A DNA stretch of 64,000 nucleotides from Micromonospora haikouensis (GCF_900091595.1 NZ_FMCW01000012.1:152886-216885), one strand, 5' to 3'. Shown: positions 28,749 through 37,216, counted from the stretch's first letter. The notes: generated from the letters alone by a model not told the origin. A program made the numbers and translations.

Positions 28749-28808
28749 GGTGATCAAGAGATTTGCGTCATGGCGAAGATCGACTTTGACGCTTTCCTCT
28801 TGATCACC
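28749..28808. repeat. 60-bp palindromic repeat, family 1, copy B
   Basis: Same length and same ends as copy A (GGTGATCAAGAG / CTCTTGATCACC), with an internal GCGTCA...TGACGC pair. Here it lies downstream of the yoeB stop and upstream of padR, so it is not between convergent genes. Confidence 0.85.
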
Positions 28809-28835
28809 GCGGCAAGGCGCGGGGCAGTCGGCGGT

Positions 28836-29090
28836 TCATTCGTAGTGGTAGCGGCACTGAGCGATCTGCACGGTGTCATCGACGATTCGATAGACCAGGC
28901 GGTGCTCCTGATCGATGCGCCTCGACCAGAACCCCGCCCAGTTGCCACGGAGTTGCTCAGGTTTGCCGATGCCCTGGTGTCCGTTGCGGCGGATGTCCTC
29001 GATCAGGGTGTTGACCCGCTTGAGCATCTGACGATCCCGCTGCCAGGCCAGGTAGTCCTCCCAGCCCCGGCTGGCGAACTGGACCTTCAC
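28836..29090 (-). CDS. yoeB: YoeB-like ribosome-dependent mRNA interferase toxin
   Basis: 84 residues, GTG-type start at 29090 overlapping the antitoxin stop by 4 bases. It is a RelE-fold toxin of normal length. The catalytic residues of E. coli YoeB have counterparts here: E45 in GKPEQL, R64 in EHRLVYR, and the C-terminal H82-Y83 in YHYE. It would cut mRNA at the ribosomal A site when released from YefM. All key residues are intact, so the toxin is probably active. Confidence 0.95.
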   Translation of the reverse strand: MKVQFASRGWEDYLAWQRDRQMLKRVNTLIEDIRRNGHQGIGKPEQLRGNWAGFWSRRIDQEHRLVYRIVDDTVQIAQCRYHYE

Positions 29091-29371
29091 GCTGCCGACG
29101 CCTCGCCTGGGCTGGCCTCGGGGTCGATCAGGTCGCGCATCTCCCCGCCCCCGTTGCGCAACTCCTCGACGGCCTCGTTCAGCCTGCGGGCATTGGCGGG
29201 ACTGGCCATCAGGTACGCCGTCTCCTTCAGCGACTCGTACTCACGTAGCGAGATGATGACGGCGGCCTCACGGCCGGAGCGGGTGACCACCACTTCCTCG
29301 GCGTCGTCCACGACGTGGTCGAGCATCTTGGCCAGGTTCTGCCGGACTTCCGAGTAGGGAACGGTGCGCAT
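29087..29371 (-). CDS. yefM: YefM-like antitoxin (Phd/YefM family)
   Basis: 94 residues, ATG at 29371. The N-terminal Phd/YefM DNA-binding domain (YSEVRQNLAKMLDHVVDDAEEVVVTRSG) is followed by a flexible toxin-binding tail (LMASPANARRLNEAVEELRNG). It neutralises YoeB and represses the operon with it. The tail ends in a Glu/Ala/Ser-rich extension that is probably protease-sensitive. The order antitoxin then toxin, with a 4-base overlap, is the usual one. Confidence 0.95.
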   Translation of the reverse strand: MRTVPYSEVRQNLAKMLDHVVDDAEEVVVTRSGREAAVIISLREYESLKETAYLMASPANARRLNEAVEELRNGGGEMRDLIDPEASPGEASAA

Positions 29372-29390
29372 GACGCCTCCCGACCTTCAC

Positions 29391-29407
29391 GTACAAGATA
29401 TTGTACA
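29391..29407. promoter_or_regulatory. YefM/YoeB operator
   Basis: GTACAA-GATA-TTGTAC is an inverted repeat ending in a TGTACA core (29402-29407), 20 bases before the yefM start. YefM proteins are known to bind palindromes with a TGTACA core, so this fits an autoregulatory operator. Confidence 0.7.
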
Positions 29408-29428
29408 AGTGTAGCCCCTTGGGCCCGG

Positions 29429-29998
29429 TCAGCTCGGTGACCAGTTGGGGTTTCGGCCCATTCGGGCGACGGCGCGCTCCAGGTCGGTGGCGTTCGGCGG
29501 GGCGGTGACCGGGGCACCGAAGGCACCCTGCTGCTGGCCCATCTCGCCCATCCGGTCCATGAACGCGTTCAGCGTGGCGATCACGGCCGGCGCGGCGTCG
29601 TACGGCTGGCCGGTGGCCCGCGCCAGGTCCCACGCGTGCACGGTCAGGTCGATCAGCGCCATGTCGCCGACTGTCTCCTGCGGCAGGCCCATCCCGGGCG
29701 ACACGCCCTCCAGCGCGGCCGGGTCGGCCCACGCCGCCACCAGCCGCTCCGTCTCGGCGGCGAACCGGTCCCGCCAGCCGTCGGCGAGCAGGTCGGTCTT
29801 GTCCGCCCAGTCCGCCGGCTGCCGGGCGGCCAGCGCCTGGAAGTTGACCACCACCTGGAAGAGATGCCCGAGCAGGTCCCGCACGGTGTAGTCCGCGCAC
29901 GGGGTCGGCAGGTCGAACTGGTCGTCGGAGATAGCCCGGACCACCGCCACGGCACGCGGCGCGGCATCCGCCAGCAGGTCACTAGTCTTCGTGGTCAT
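29429..29998 (-). CDS. TIGR03086-type DinB-like metal-binding protein
   Basis: 189 residues, ATG at 29998 (MTTKTSDLL). It belongs to the DinB/mycothiol-dependent maleylpyruvate isomerase N-terminal superfamily: a four-helix bundle with PTPCADYTVRDLLGHL (metal His) near 40-55 and DLTVHAWDLARATG near 135. Such proteins often depend on mycothiol, but the reaction here is unknown. It lies divergent from an AraC-type gene 32 bp away, which may regulate it. Confidence 0.85.
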   Translation of the reverse strand: MTTKTSDLLADAAPRAVAVVRAISDDQFDLPTPCADYTVRDLLGHLFQVVVNFQALAARQPADWADKTDLLADGWRDRFAAETERLVAAWADPAALEGVSPGMGLPQETVGDMALIDLTVHAWDLARATGQPYDAAPAVIATLNAFMDRMGEMGQQQGAFGAPVTAPPNATDLERAVARMGRNPNWSPS

Positions 29999-30030
29999 AG
30001 GGGCAGCGTAGGCAGCCCGGAAGGACAAGC

Positions 30031-30876
30031 TTGAAGAAATGCGACACCGGCCCGCGCGCCGACAACCGGGGCATCCTCGACCCGGCGCGGCTGCGGCGCG
30101 AGGTCCGCTTCCGTCGCCTGCCGCCGACCCCGGCCCTGCTCCCGTACGTCGAGCACTACTGGCTGGTCGACTGGGACCTCGACGCGCCGTTCGAGCAGCG
30201 GGTGCTGCCGCACCCGGCGGTCAACCTGGTCTTCCGCCGCGAGCCGGCGGGCAGGGTGGTTGCCGAGTCCGCCGAGGTGGCCGGCGTCGGGCGGGACCTG
30301 TTCCGGATCATTCTCGCCGGCACCGGCCGGGTCAGCGGCGTGCAGTTCCGCCCCGGCGGGTTCCGCCCGTTCTGGCCGCGCCCGGTCGCCGAGCTGACCG
30401 GCGAGCGCCGCCCGCTGCCCGCCGGGCTCGTCGCGGGCCGGCACCCCTGCGACGGTACGGACGACGAGCGCGCCGCCACCCTCGACGCCCTCCTGCTCGC
30501 CTGGCACCCCCGCCCCGCCGCGCTGACGGCGGAGGCGATGGCGCTGGCCGGGGAGATCCGCGCCGACCGCAGCGTGCTGCGGGTCGACGACCTGGCCCGC
30601 CGGCACGGCACCACCACCCGACGCCTGCAACGGCTGTTCCTCGACCACGTCGGCGTCGGCCCGAAGTGGGTGATCCGGCGCTATCGCATCCAGGAGGCGA
30701 TCGAGCACGCCGCCGGCGGCGGGCCGGTGGACTGGGCGGCCGTCGCCGCCGACCTCGGCTACGCCGACCAGGCCCACCTGATCCGCGAGTTCGCCACCGC
30801 GACGGGCCTCACCCCGGCCGCGTACGCCCGGTCGCTCAACCGACCGGCGGGAGCCTCGCTCAGCCGGCCGGGGTGA
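30031..30876 (+). CDS. AraC family regulator with DUF6597-like N-terminal domain
   Basis: 281 residues from a TTG at 30031, chosen because GGAAGGA lies seven bases upstream and coding usage begins there. The N-terminal half contains YVEHYWLVDWDL and LPHPAVNLVF, the pattern of the AraC subgroup with a DUF6597-like sensor domain. The C-terminal half is a two-HTH AraC domain (VDDLARRHGTTTRRLQRLFLDHVGVGPK, then WAAVAADLGYADQAHLIREF). It probably controls the divergent DinB-like gene. Confidence 0.88.
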   Translation: MKKCDTGPRADNRGILDPARLRREVRFRRLPPTPALLPYVEHYWLVDWDLDAPFEQRVLPHPAVNLVFRREPAGRVVAESAEVAGVGRDLFRIILAGTGRVSGVQFRPGGFRPFWPRPVAELTGERRPLPAGLVAGRHPCDGTDDERAATLDALLLAWHPRPAALTAEAMALAGEIRADRSVLRVDDLARRHGTTTRRLQRLFLDHVGVGPKWVIRRYRIQEAIEHAAGGGPVDWAAVAADLGYADQAHLIREFATATGLTPAAYARSLNRPAGASLSRPG

Positions 30877-30905
30877 AGCGGATCAGCCAGCGGGGGTGCA
30901 GCGGG

Positions 30906-31097
30906 TCAGTCGGCCGGGGCGAGCCGGGTGAGGAAGGCCCCCCACGCCGCCGGGGCGAACGCCAGCACCGGGCCGGTGCGGTCCTTCGAGTCGCGCACGA
31001 CCACCACGCCGGGCAGGTTGCCCGCCACCTCCACGCAGTTGCCGCCCGTGCTGTTGCTGCGGCTGCTGGTGCGCCACCGCGCAGCGCTCAGGTCCAT
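30906..31097 (-). CDS. DUF397 domain protein
   Basis: 63 residues, ATG at 31097, which lies inside the 3' end of the XRE gene (10-base overlap). It has the typical DUF397 pattern: W-R-T-S-S-R-S-N-S near the start, GGNCVEVA, VVVRDSKDRTGPVLAF and a C-terminal AWGAFL. These small proteins nearly always follow a DUF5753/XRE regulator in actinobacteria and behave as its partner, in some cases as a regulator-antagonist or antitoxin-like pair. Confidence 0.93.
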   Translation of the reverse strand: MDLSAARWRTSSRSNSTGGNCVEVAGNLPGVVVVRDSKDRTGPVLAFAPAAWGAFLTRLAPAD

Positions 31098-31918
31098 GGT
31101 CCCGCCTCCGTGATCTCCGCGATCAGCTCGATCGACCGCTGGTGGGGCAGCGCCTCGCCCCGGATCGACTCCCACACGTCGATCGCCTGACGCACGTCGG
31201 CCGGGCGATCGACGACGTGCCCGCCGAGCTGAGTCTCCACATAGACCATATCCTCGCCGACCGGCGGCGTGGCGATGACGAACGAGCCGTCCAGCCCGGC
31301 ATACGCCCCCACCGCGAACGGCACCACGTGCAGCCGCACCCGGGGCGTCCCCTCGCCGACCTTGACCAGGTGGCGCAACTGCTCCCGCTGCACCTCCGGG
31401 CCGCCGACCGGCCGGCGCAGCGCCGACTCGTCGATCACCAGGGTCAGCGTGGGCGGCCGGTCCCGGGTCAGGATCTCCTGCCGGTCGAGCCGGATGCCGA
31501 CCTGCCGCTCGACCTCCTCCGCCGAGAGCAGCCTGGGTCCGGAGAGCACCGCGCGGGCGTACCCCTCGGTCTGGAGCAGGCCCGGGACGTAGAGCGGCTC
31601 GTAGCCGCGCAGCGCGGTCGCCTCCTGCTCGATCCCCGCCCACTCCCGGAAGTAGGGCACCACGGTCTCCCGGCTGATCCGGCGCTGGATGCGGACGAAC
31701 CGGCCGCCCCCGCCGAGCACCGCGTCGCACCGCCTGGCCAGGTCGGCGCTGGGCCGGCGGTCACCGGTCTCGATCTTGGCGATCAGCGCCGCCGAATAGC
31801 TCACCGCCTCGGCCAACGCCGCCTGGGAGAGCCCGGCCGTCGACCTGGCGAGGCGCAACTCCTCGGCGAAGTGGTCGAGCATCGACGATCGCTCCACGGA
31901 CAGCCTCCGTACACCCAT
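31088..31918 (-). CDS. XRE family regulator with DUF5753 (Scr1-type)
   Basis: 276 residues if started at the ATG at 31918; the ATG at 31882 (264 residues) has a better ribosome site (GGAG eight bases upstream) and may be the true start. An N-terminal helix-turn-helix (LRLARSTAGLSQAALAEAVSYSAALIAKIETG) is followed by the DUF5753 effector domain (YEPLYVPGLLQTEGYARA ... VLPHQRS region). It forms an operon with the DUF397 gene. In streptomycetes such pairs affect development and antibiotic production; the role here is unknown. Confidence 0.92.
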   Translation of the reverse strand: MGVRRLSVERSSMLDHFAEELRLARSTAGLSQAALAEAVSYSAALIAKIETGDRRPSADLARRCDAVLGGGGRFVRIQRRISRETVVPYFREWAGIEQEATALRGYEPLYVPGLLQTEGYARAVLSGPRLLSAEEVERQVGIRLDRQEILTRDRPPTLTLVIDESALRRPVGGPEVQREQLRHLVKVGEGTPRVRLHVVPFAVGAYAGLDGSFVIATPPVGEDMVYVETQLGGHVVDRPADVRQAIDVWESIRGEALPHQRSIELIAEITEAGPWT

Positions 31919-32120
31919 GGGACCTGCGGGATCGCGGCCCGGACGCCCGGACGGTCCGGGCCGCGACCATTCACACAGTAACCGCAGCATCAGCAGAATG
32001 TGACCCCAGCGGGTCCGTTCGGGTGTCTTCCCCCGAGATTCCCCGGCCCGGGCGGGACCGCGCGGGGGCGTGCCGGGCACGGCGGCACGCCCCCGCACCA
32101 GTCGAGAAGGGACAGCCACA

Positions 32121-32429
32121 GTGGACGAACGACCCCGGGACCCGGCCCGCGAACACGCGACGCAGGCTCGCGAACGCCCGCCGGCCCGGGAGCATCTGCC
32201 GGCCCGGCCGATCTGGCTCTGCCGGGTCTGCGGCGGGCCGTGGCCCTGCTCGCCGGCCCGCCGCCGGCTCCTGCACGAGTACGCCGACGCGCCCGTCACG
32301 CTCGCCGTCCACCTCGCCGGGCTGATGCTGGAGGCGGGCGAGCAGCTCAACCAGGCATACCCGTACACCGCGCCGTCGCCCGAAACGCTGCACCGCCGCT
32401 TCCTCGGCTGGCTGCGCGACGGGCGTTAG
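32121..32429 (+). CDS. small protein with CxxC-like zinc-knuckle motif, unknown function
   Basis: 102 residues from a GTG at 32121 (AAGGGA nine bases upstream). After an Arg/Pro/Glu-rich N-terminus comes WLCRVCGGPWPCSPARRRLL, with three Cys that could bind metal, then a helical section (VTLAVHLAGLMLEAGEQLNQAY). Similar small proteins occur beside DUF397/XRE loci in actinobacteria and are sometimes mislabelled flavin reductase; no function is supported. It is divergent from the XRE gene and its stop codon is part of a family 3 repeat. Confidence 0.75.
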   Translation: MDERPRDPAREHATQARERPPAREHLPARPIWLCRVCGGPWPCSPARRRLLHEYADAPVTLAVHLAGLMLEAGEQLNQAYPYTAPSPETLHRRFLGWLRDGR

Positions 32430-32478
32430 GAAGGGGCCCCTGTACAACAGAAAGCGTTAACAAGGTGCCCTTCCTTAC
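32427..32478. repeat. family 3 repeat, copy G
   Basis: TAGGAAGGGGCCCCTGT ... ACAAGGTGCCCTTCCTTA lies exactly between two convergent genes. Its first TAG is the stop of the plus-strand gene and its last TTA is the TAA stop of the minus-strand PP2C gene. The GGAAGGGG / CCCTTCC arms pair around a loop with GTTAAC. Confidence 0.8.
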
Positions 32479-34019
32479 ATGCGGCGGACCGCCACCACCG
32501 CCACGTCGTCCTGGATCTCCGTGGGGGCCAGCTCGACCACCAGCCGCTGGCAGAAGCCGTCCAGGTCGTCGTCGACCGTCTCGGCGCAGCGGGCCAGGGC
32601 GGCCAGCCCCTCGTCGATGGTGGCGTCCCGCCGCTCGATCAGCCCGTCGGTGTAGAGCACCAGCGTCGCCCCGGCCGGCAGCACGAACTCCAGGTCGGCG
32701 GGGCGGTCCACGCGCACGCCGAGCAGCGGCGCCGAGTGCTGGACGTACTCCACCTTGCCGGCGCGGCTGATCAGCGCCGGCAGGTGACCGGCGCTGGCGA
32801 GCCGGACCCGGCCGGTGCCGGGGTGAAGCAACAGCACGCAGAGGGTGGCCAGCTCGCCGGGGAGCAGCGCGCGCATCAGCTCGTCGACCCGGGTCAGGAC
32901 CATGCCGGGCGGGTGCCCCTCGACCGCGTACGCCCGCACCGCGTGCCGCAGCTCAGCCATCACCGTCGCCGCGTGCAGCGAGTGGCCGGCCACGTCGCCG
33001 ATGGCCACCAGCAGCTCGTCGCCGAGCATCACCAGCTCGTAGAAGTCCCCGCCGACCTCGGTCTGCGCGCTGGCCGGCTCGTAGCGGACGGCGAGGTCCA
33101 GCCCGGCCACCTCGGGCAGCCGGCGCGGCAGCAGGCTGCGTTGCAGGGTCACCGCGATCCGGTGCTCCTCGTCGAGGGTCCGCTGCGCCTCCACGGCCGC
33201 CGCGAGGGCCTGGGCGAGCTGGCGCACCACCGGGGCGTCCGGGAGCAGGGCCCGGGGCGGCACCGCCACGTAGATGGGGGACCGGTCGGCGCGCAGCCGG
33301 GCGATCGCGACGACCAGCTCCGGTTCGCCGCCCCAGTCGTGCACCGCCCACTCGGCCGGGTCCACCTGCTCCCGCAGGATCGCCCCGATCGGCACGTCCT
33401 CGGTCGGCATGGGCCAGGGGCGCACCTCGGGCTCCGCGCCGGGGCCGGCGGTGGCGGCGGCGAGCGTGGTGCCGTCCATCGTCTCGGCCAGCACGACGAC
33501 GGGGGTGGCGAGCATCTCCGCCGCGCCTTTCGCCGCGGCGACCATCAGCCGGGGAAAGCTCGGCGCGGAGTTGACCGCGAGGGTCGTCTCGGCGAGCCGG
33601 CTCAGCCGGTCGGCGAGCAGCTCGGCGCGCTGCCGGGCCCGGTAGTAGCGCAGCACCGCGTGGGTGGTGGCGACCAGCTCGTCCGGCTCGATGGGCTCGG
33701 CCAGGTAGGCGTCCGCGCCCCGGGTCAGGCCCTGCGCCCGGTCGTTGACGTCGACGGCGTGCGCCGACACGTGGATCACCGGCATCGCCGGGTGGGCCTT
33801 CTTGATCCGTTCGCAGACCTCGAACCCGGTCAGGTCGGGCAGCCGGACGTCGAGCACCACCAGGTCGATCGGGTCCACCCCGACCCGCGCCAGGGCCTCG
33901 CCGCCGCTCTCCGCCTCCAGCGTCGCGAAGCCGGCCCGGCTCAGCCAGCTCACCAGCAGGTAGCGCTTGGTGCGGCTGTCGTCGACGACCAGCACGGTCC
34001 CCTGACCGTCCACCGTCAC
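32475..34019 (-). CDS. receiver - GAF-like - SpoIIE PP2C phosphatase (RsbU-like output)
   Basis: 514 residues from a GTG at 34019, 4-base overlap with the kinase stop. The N-terminal receiver domain has acidic DD (about 12-13), phospho-Asp in LVVLDVRLPD, and a K/E change in the usual lysine region (AEPIEPDE where KP is expected). A variable GAF-like sensor follows, then a PP2C/SpoIIE domain with EVGGDFYEL, GDVAGHS and YTDGLIE. It is the likely output phosphatase of the stressosome operon, activated by the kinase upstream and acting on an RsbV-like STAS protein such as that at 38241. Confidence 0.92.
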   Translation of the reverse strand: MTVDGQGTVLVVDDSRTKRYLLVSWLSRAGFATLEAESGGEALARVGVDPIDLVVLDVRLPDLTGFEVCERIKKAHPAMPVIHVSAHAVDVNDRAQGLTRGADAYLAEPIEPDELVATTHAVLRYYRARQRAELLADRLSRLAETTLAVNSAPSFPRLMVAAAKGAAEMLATPVVVLAETMDGTTLAAATAGPGAEPEVRPWPMPTEDVPIGAILREQVDPAEWAVHDWGGEPELVVAIARLRADRSPIYVAVPPRALLPDAPVVRQLAQALAAAVEAQRTLDEEHRIAVTLQRSLLPRRLPEVAGLDLAVRYEPASAQTEVGGDFYELVMLGDELLVAIGDVAGHSLHAATVMAELRHAVRAYAVEGHPPGMVLTRVDELMRALLPGELATLCVLLLHPGTGRVRLASAGHLPALISRAGKVEYVQHSAPLLGVRVDRPADLEFVLPAGATLVLYTDGLIERRDATIDEGLAALARCAETVDDDLDGFCQRLVVELAPTEIQDDVAVVAVRRM

Positions 34020-35377
34020 GCTCCGCCCACGGGCAGGACGACGGTGAAGGTGCTCCCCCGCCCCGGCTCGCTGGTCAGCTCCAGGGCCCCGCCGAGCAGG
34101 TGCGTCACCCGCCGGGCGTACGGCAGGCCGAGGCCGGTGCCGCCGATGCGGGTGCTCCCCGGCACCTGGTAGAACTCCTCGAAGATCCGCTCGTGCAGCT
34201 CCGGGGCGATGCCCGCCCCGGTGTCGGAGACGGACAGCCGCCACCGCCCGTCGCGGATCTCGGCGCGCAGCCGGACCTCGCCCCGCTCGGTGAACTTGAG
34301 CCCGTTGTGCAGCAGGTTGCGCAGCACCTGGGCGAGCAGCACCTCGTCGGAGCGGACCGTGCCGGGCAGCGGCGGGTCCTCCACCACCAGCTCGACGCCC
34401 GGCTTGGTGGACAGCGCCCGCAGGGTGCCGCGCAGCTGGCCGAAGATGGCCCGCAGGTCGACCTCGGTCCAGTTAGGCTCCAATCGCCCGGACTCCGCCT
34501 TCGCGAGGTCGAGCAGGTCGTTGACCAGGCCGAGCAGGTCGGTGGCGGAGTCCCGGATCAGCCCCACCTGGCGGGCCTGCTCGGCGGTGAGCGGGTCGGA
34601 CGCCGAGTCGGCCAGCAGCCGGCTCAGCCCGATGATCGCGGTCACCGGGGCGCGCAGCTCGTGGCTGACGTTGGCCAGGAACCGGCTCTTGGACTCGCTG
34701 GCGGTGCGCAGCTGGGCCGACTTCTCGTCCAGCTCGGCGTAGAGGGCCACCACGCCCCGGTTGGTCTCCTCCAGCTCCTCGGTGAGCTGGTTGTAGAGCG
34801 CCATCACGCCCCGGTTGGTCTCCTGGAGCTCCTCGTTGAGCACGGCCAACTCGTCGCGCTGGCTGCGCACCTCGTCCAGGGCGGCGATGAGCTGCTCGTT
34901 CTGGAGGGCCAGCTCGTCGACGGCGCTGGCCGGAGCGGAGCTGCCGAGCTCGGCGCGCAGCTCGGCGAGGCGCTCCGGGGTCAGCGCCTGCGCGTTGGCC
35001 GGGACACGTCGGGACATCCTCACGACCGTATCGCCCTCCCGGCCCACTACGCCCAGCATGTCCACGAGGCGTGCCACCGCGCCGGACTGCGGCTCGTACC
35101 GGCCGTCGGGCAGCGGACGCACCGGGGCCAGGTCCACCCGCAGGTGGACCGGGCCCTGCACCTCGACCACGGCGGCGAAGGTGACGTCGGCCCCGCCGCA
35201 GAGACGCAGCAGGTCCCGGGCCACCTCGCTGAGGGCGGTCGCGAGCCGGACCTGGTCCTGGTGTTCCAGCCCGACCGCCTCGGCGACCTCCCGGCCCCGC
35301 TGCCGGATCAGGAAGATGTCGTGCTCGACCCGCAGCGCCAGCTGGAGCAGCGACGGGCCGCCGGCCGGGCCCGTCAC
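34016..35377 (-). CDS. cytoplasmic histidine kinase of the stressosome operon
   Basis: 453 residues from a GTG at 35377 (GTGA overlap). No membrane helices. An N-terminal globular domain (about 1-130) is followed by a coiled coil containing a tandem duplication (ELQETNRGVMALYNQL then ELEETNRGVVALYAEL), HisKA with His in FLANVSHELRAPVT, and HATPase (NLLHNGLKFTERG, DTGAGI, GGTGLGL). It probably phosphorylates the receiver of the adjacent PP2C protein, coupling two-component signalling to partner switching. Confidence 0.92.
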   Translation of the reverse strand: MTGPAGGPSLLQLALRVEHDIFLIRQRGREVAEAVGLEHQDQVRLATALSEVARDLLRLCGGADVTFAAVVEVQGPVHLRVDLAPVRPLPDGRYEPQSGAVARLVDMLGVVGREGDTVVRMSRRVPANAQALTPERLAELRAELGSSAPASAVDELALQNEQLIAALDEVRSQRDELAVLNEELQETNRGVMALYNQLTEELEETNRGVVALYAELDEKSAQLRTASESKSRFLANVSHELRAPVTAIIGLSRLLADSASDPLTAEQARQVGLIRDSATDLLGLVNDLLDLAKAESGRLEPNWTEVDLRAIFGQLRGTLRALSTKPGVELVVEDPPLPGTVRSDEVLLAQVLRNLLHNGLKFTERGEVRLRAEIRDGRWRLSVSDTGAGIAPELHERIFEEFYQVPGSTRIGGTGLGLPYARRVTHLLGGALELTSEPGRGSTFTVVLPVGGA

Positions 35378-36390
35378 CAGGGCGCCCTCGCGACGAGTAC
35401 GCACGCGTCGTCCCGCCGCACCCCGGCGTCGCGCAGCACGGTCGCGGCCAGCACCAGCGGGGCGCGCCCAGCCAGGCTGGGATAGTCGTCGAGCTGCCAG
35501 CGGTCCGCCACCCCGTCACTGTGCATCACCAGCGACGCCCCGGCGGGGAAGGCGTACTCGTACTCGCGGACGACGGGTCGCTGGTGGCCGGCGATGCCGG
35601 GCAGGGAGACGAGCCCGCGCCGCCGCTCGCCCTCGGCGAGCACGGCCGCCGCGATGTTGCCCAGCCCGGCGTACCGCAGCAGGTGGGCCTGCCCGTCCAG
35701 CTCGGCGACGGCCAGCGCGGCCCCCCGGGTGTGCGTCATCGACCGGTGCAGGTGCTGCACCACCGCGGCGGGCGGGGCGGCGGGGGCGGACCGGAACGCG
35801 GCCAGCGCCGCGTCGGTCGCGGACGCGGCCAGCGGCCCGTGCCCGAGCCCGTCGCAGACCAGCACCTGGTGCCGCCCCTCGGCGACGCGGACGGCGTACC
35901 CGTCGCCGCTGACCGCCTCGCCGGTCAGCGGCCGGGTCAGCGCCCCGGCCCAGGACTGCTCCGGGGCGGGCCCCTTCGGCCAGATCTGCACGGCGAGCAC
36001 GGTGCCCCGGCCGGGGCGGGAGTAGCCGTCGAACCAGTCCGCCTGGCGCATGATGGCGCCGAGGCCGATGCCGAGCGTGCCGGCGGTGGAGTGGCCGTCG
36101 CGGGAGGAGACCGTGAGGTCGGCCATGCCGGGCCCGGAGTCGATGGCGACGAGTTCCACGCCCGCCCGGTCGCCGGCGCGCACGGGGCGCAGCAGCAGCA
36201 CCCCGTCGTCGGCGTGCTTGACCAGGTTGCTGGTCAGCTCGGCGGCGACGATGGCCAGGTCGGCGGTGCGGGCGTCGCCGATGCCGAGCTGCCCGCCCAG
36301 CCGCTCGGCGGCCCGCCGGACCGAACTGGCCGCGCTGCCGCTCTCGACCCGGAACCACAGGCCGTGGTCGGACACGGCGTCCAGGGTCAT
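35374..36390 (-). CDS. anti-sigma-type ATPase fused to RsbX-like PP2C domain
   Basis: 338 residues, ATG at 36390, overlapping the rsbT stop (ATGA). The N-terminal half is a GHKL kinase domain (ELTSNLVKHA, DSGPGM, GLGAIMRQAD). The C-terminal half is a small SpoIIE/RsbX-type phosphatase (LVCDGLGHGPLAASA, MHSDGVADRW). In Bacillus, RsbX resets the stressosome by dephosphorylating RsbR and RsbS; this fusion could do the same while also binding a STAS partner. Confidence 0.88.
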   Translation of the reverse strand: MTLDAVSDHGLWFRVESGSAASSVRRAAERLGGQLGIGDARTADLAIVAAELTSNLVKHADDGVLLLRPVRAGDRAGVELVAIDSGPGMADLTVSSRDGHSTAGTLGIGLGAIMRQADWFDGYSRPGRGTVLAVQIWPKGPAPEQSWAGALTRPLTGEAVSGDGYAVRVAEGRHQVLVCDGLGHGPLAASATDAALAAFRSAPAAPPAAVVQHLHRSMTHTRGAALAVAELDGQAHLLRYAGLGNIAAAVLAEGERRRGLVSLPGIAGHQRPVVREYEYAFPAGASLVMHSDGVADRWQLDDYPSLAGRAPLVLAATVLRDAGVRRDDACVLVARAPW

Positions 36391-36806
36391 CGGGACCACT
36401 TGGTGACCGTGATCCGGGTGCCCCGCCCCGGGCCGGTGTCGATGTCGAACTCGTCGACCAGGCGGCGGGCGCCGCTGAGGCCGAGCCCGAGGCCGCCGCC
36501 GGTGGTGTAGCCGTCGGTGAGGGCCAGGTCCAGGTCGGCGATGCCGGGGCCGTCGTCGGCGAAGACGATGCGCACCCCGCGCCGCCGGCCGTTGTCCACG
36601 GTGGACACCTCGGCGCTGCCGCCCCCGCCGTAGACCAGGGTGTTGCGGGCCAGCTCGCTGGCGGCGGTGACCAGCTTCGTCTGGTCGACCAGGGAGAGCC
36701 GGACGGCCACCGCGACCGTACGCACCAACTGGCGGACCCGCACCACGTCCTCGTCGCTGCGGATCGCCTGGGCCTGCGGGTCGCCCAGGTCGACGCCCGC
36801 GGTCAC
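36387..36806 (-). CDS. rsbT: RsbT-like serine/threonine kinase (stressosome)
   Basis: 139 residues, GTG at 36806, 4-base overlap with rsbS. A single GHKL domain with N-box ELARNTLVYG, G1 box DDGPGI and G2 GLGLGLSGARRL, the minimal RsbT form. It should be held by the RsbR-RsbS complex, phosphorylate both, and on release activate a downstream phosphatase. Confidence 0.95.
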   Translation of the reverse strand: MTAGVDLGDPQAQAIRSDEDVVRVRQLVRTVAVAVRLSLVDQTKLVTAASELARNTLVYGGGGSAEVSTVDNGRRRGVRIVFADDGPGIADLDLALTDGYTTGGGLGLGLSGARRLVDEFDIDTGPGRGTRITVTKWSR

Positions 36807-37216
36807 CTCGTGTCCGTGGACTGGTCGCCGGGCTCGTCGAGGTCGTCGTAGCCGTAGTCGTCGTCGCGGGTCGCCGCGATCAGCTCCATGCCCCGTTCCA
36901 CGTTGAGGGCGGTGCGGATGCCGTTGAGCGACAGGCCCAGCTCGACCAGGGTGATGGCGACGGCGGGACGCATCCCGACCACCACCGTCTCGGCGTCGAG
37001 CACCTTGGAGATGGAGGCGATGGTGGAGAGCATCCGGCCGACGAACGAGTCGACGATGTCCAGCGCCGTGATGTCGATGATCACACCGTGGCAGCCGGTG
37101 GCGACGATCCGCTCGGCCAGGTCCTCCTGGAGCTGCACCGCCGTCTGGTCGGACATGTCGACCTGGATCGAGACGAGCAGGATGTCGCCGATCTTCAGGA
37201 CCGGCACCCGCTCCAT
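36803..37216 (-). CDS. rsbS: RsbS-like STAS scaffold protein (stressosome)
   Basis: 137 residues, ATG at 37216 overlapping the rsbR stop (TGATG). A single STAS domain with the conserved phosphorylation serine in IVDSFVGRML (about S56). A C-terminal acidic/Tyr tail (DDDYGYDDLDEPGD) extends past the usual RsbS length. RsbS links RsbR and RsbT in the large stressosome complex. Confidence 0.94.
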   Translation of the reverse strand: MERVPVLKIGDILLVSIQVDMSDQTAVQLQEDLAERIVATGCHGVIIDITALDIVDSFVGRMLSTIASISKVLDAETVVVGMRPAVAITLVELGLSLNGIRTALNVERGMELIAATRDDDYGYDDLDEPGDQSTDTR

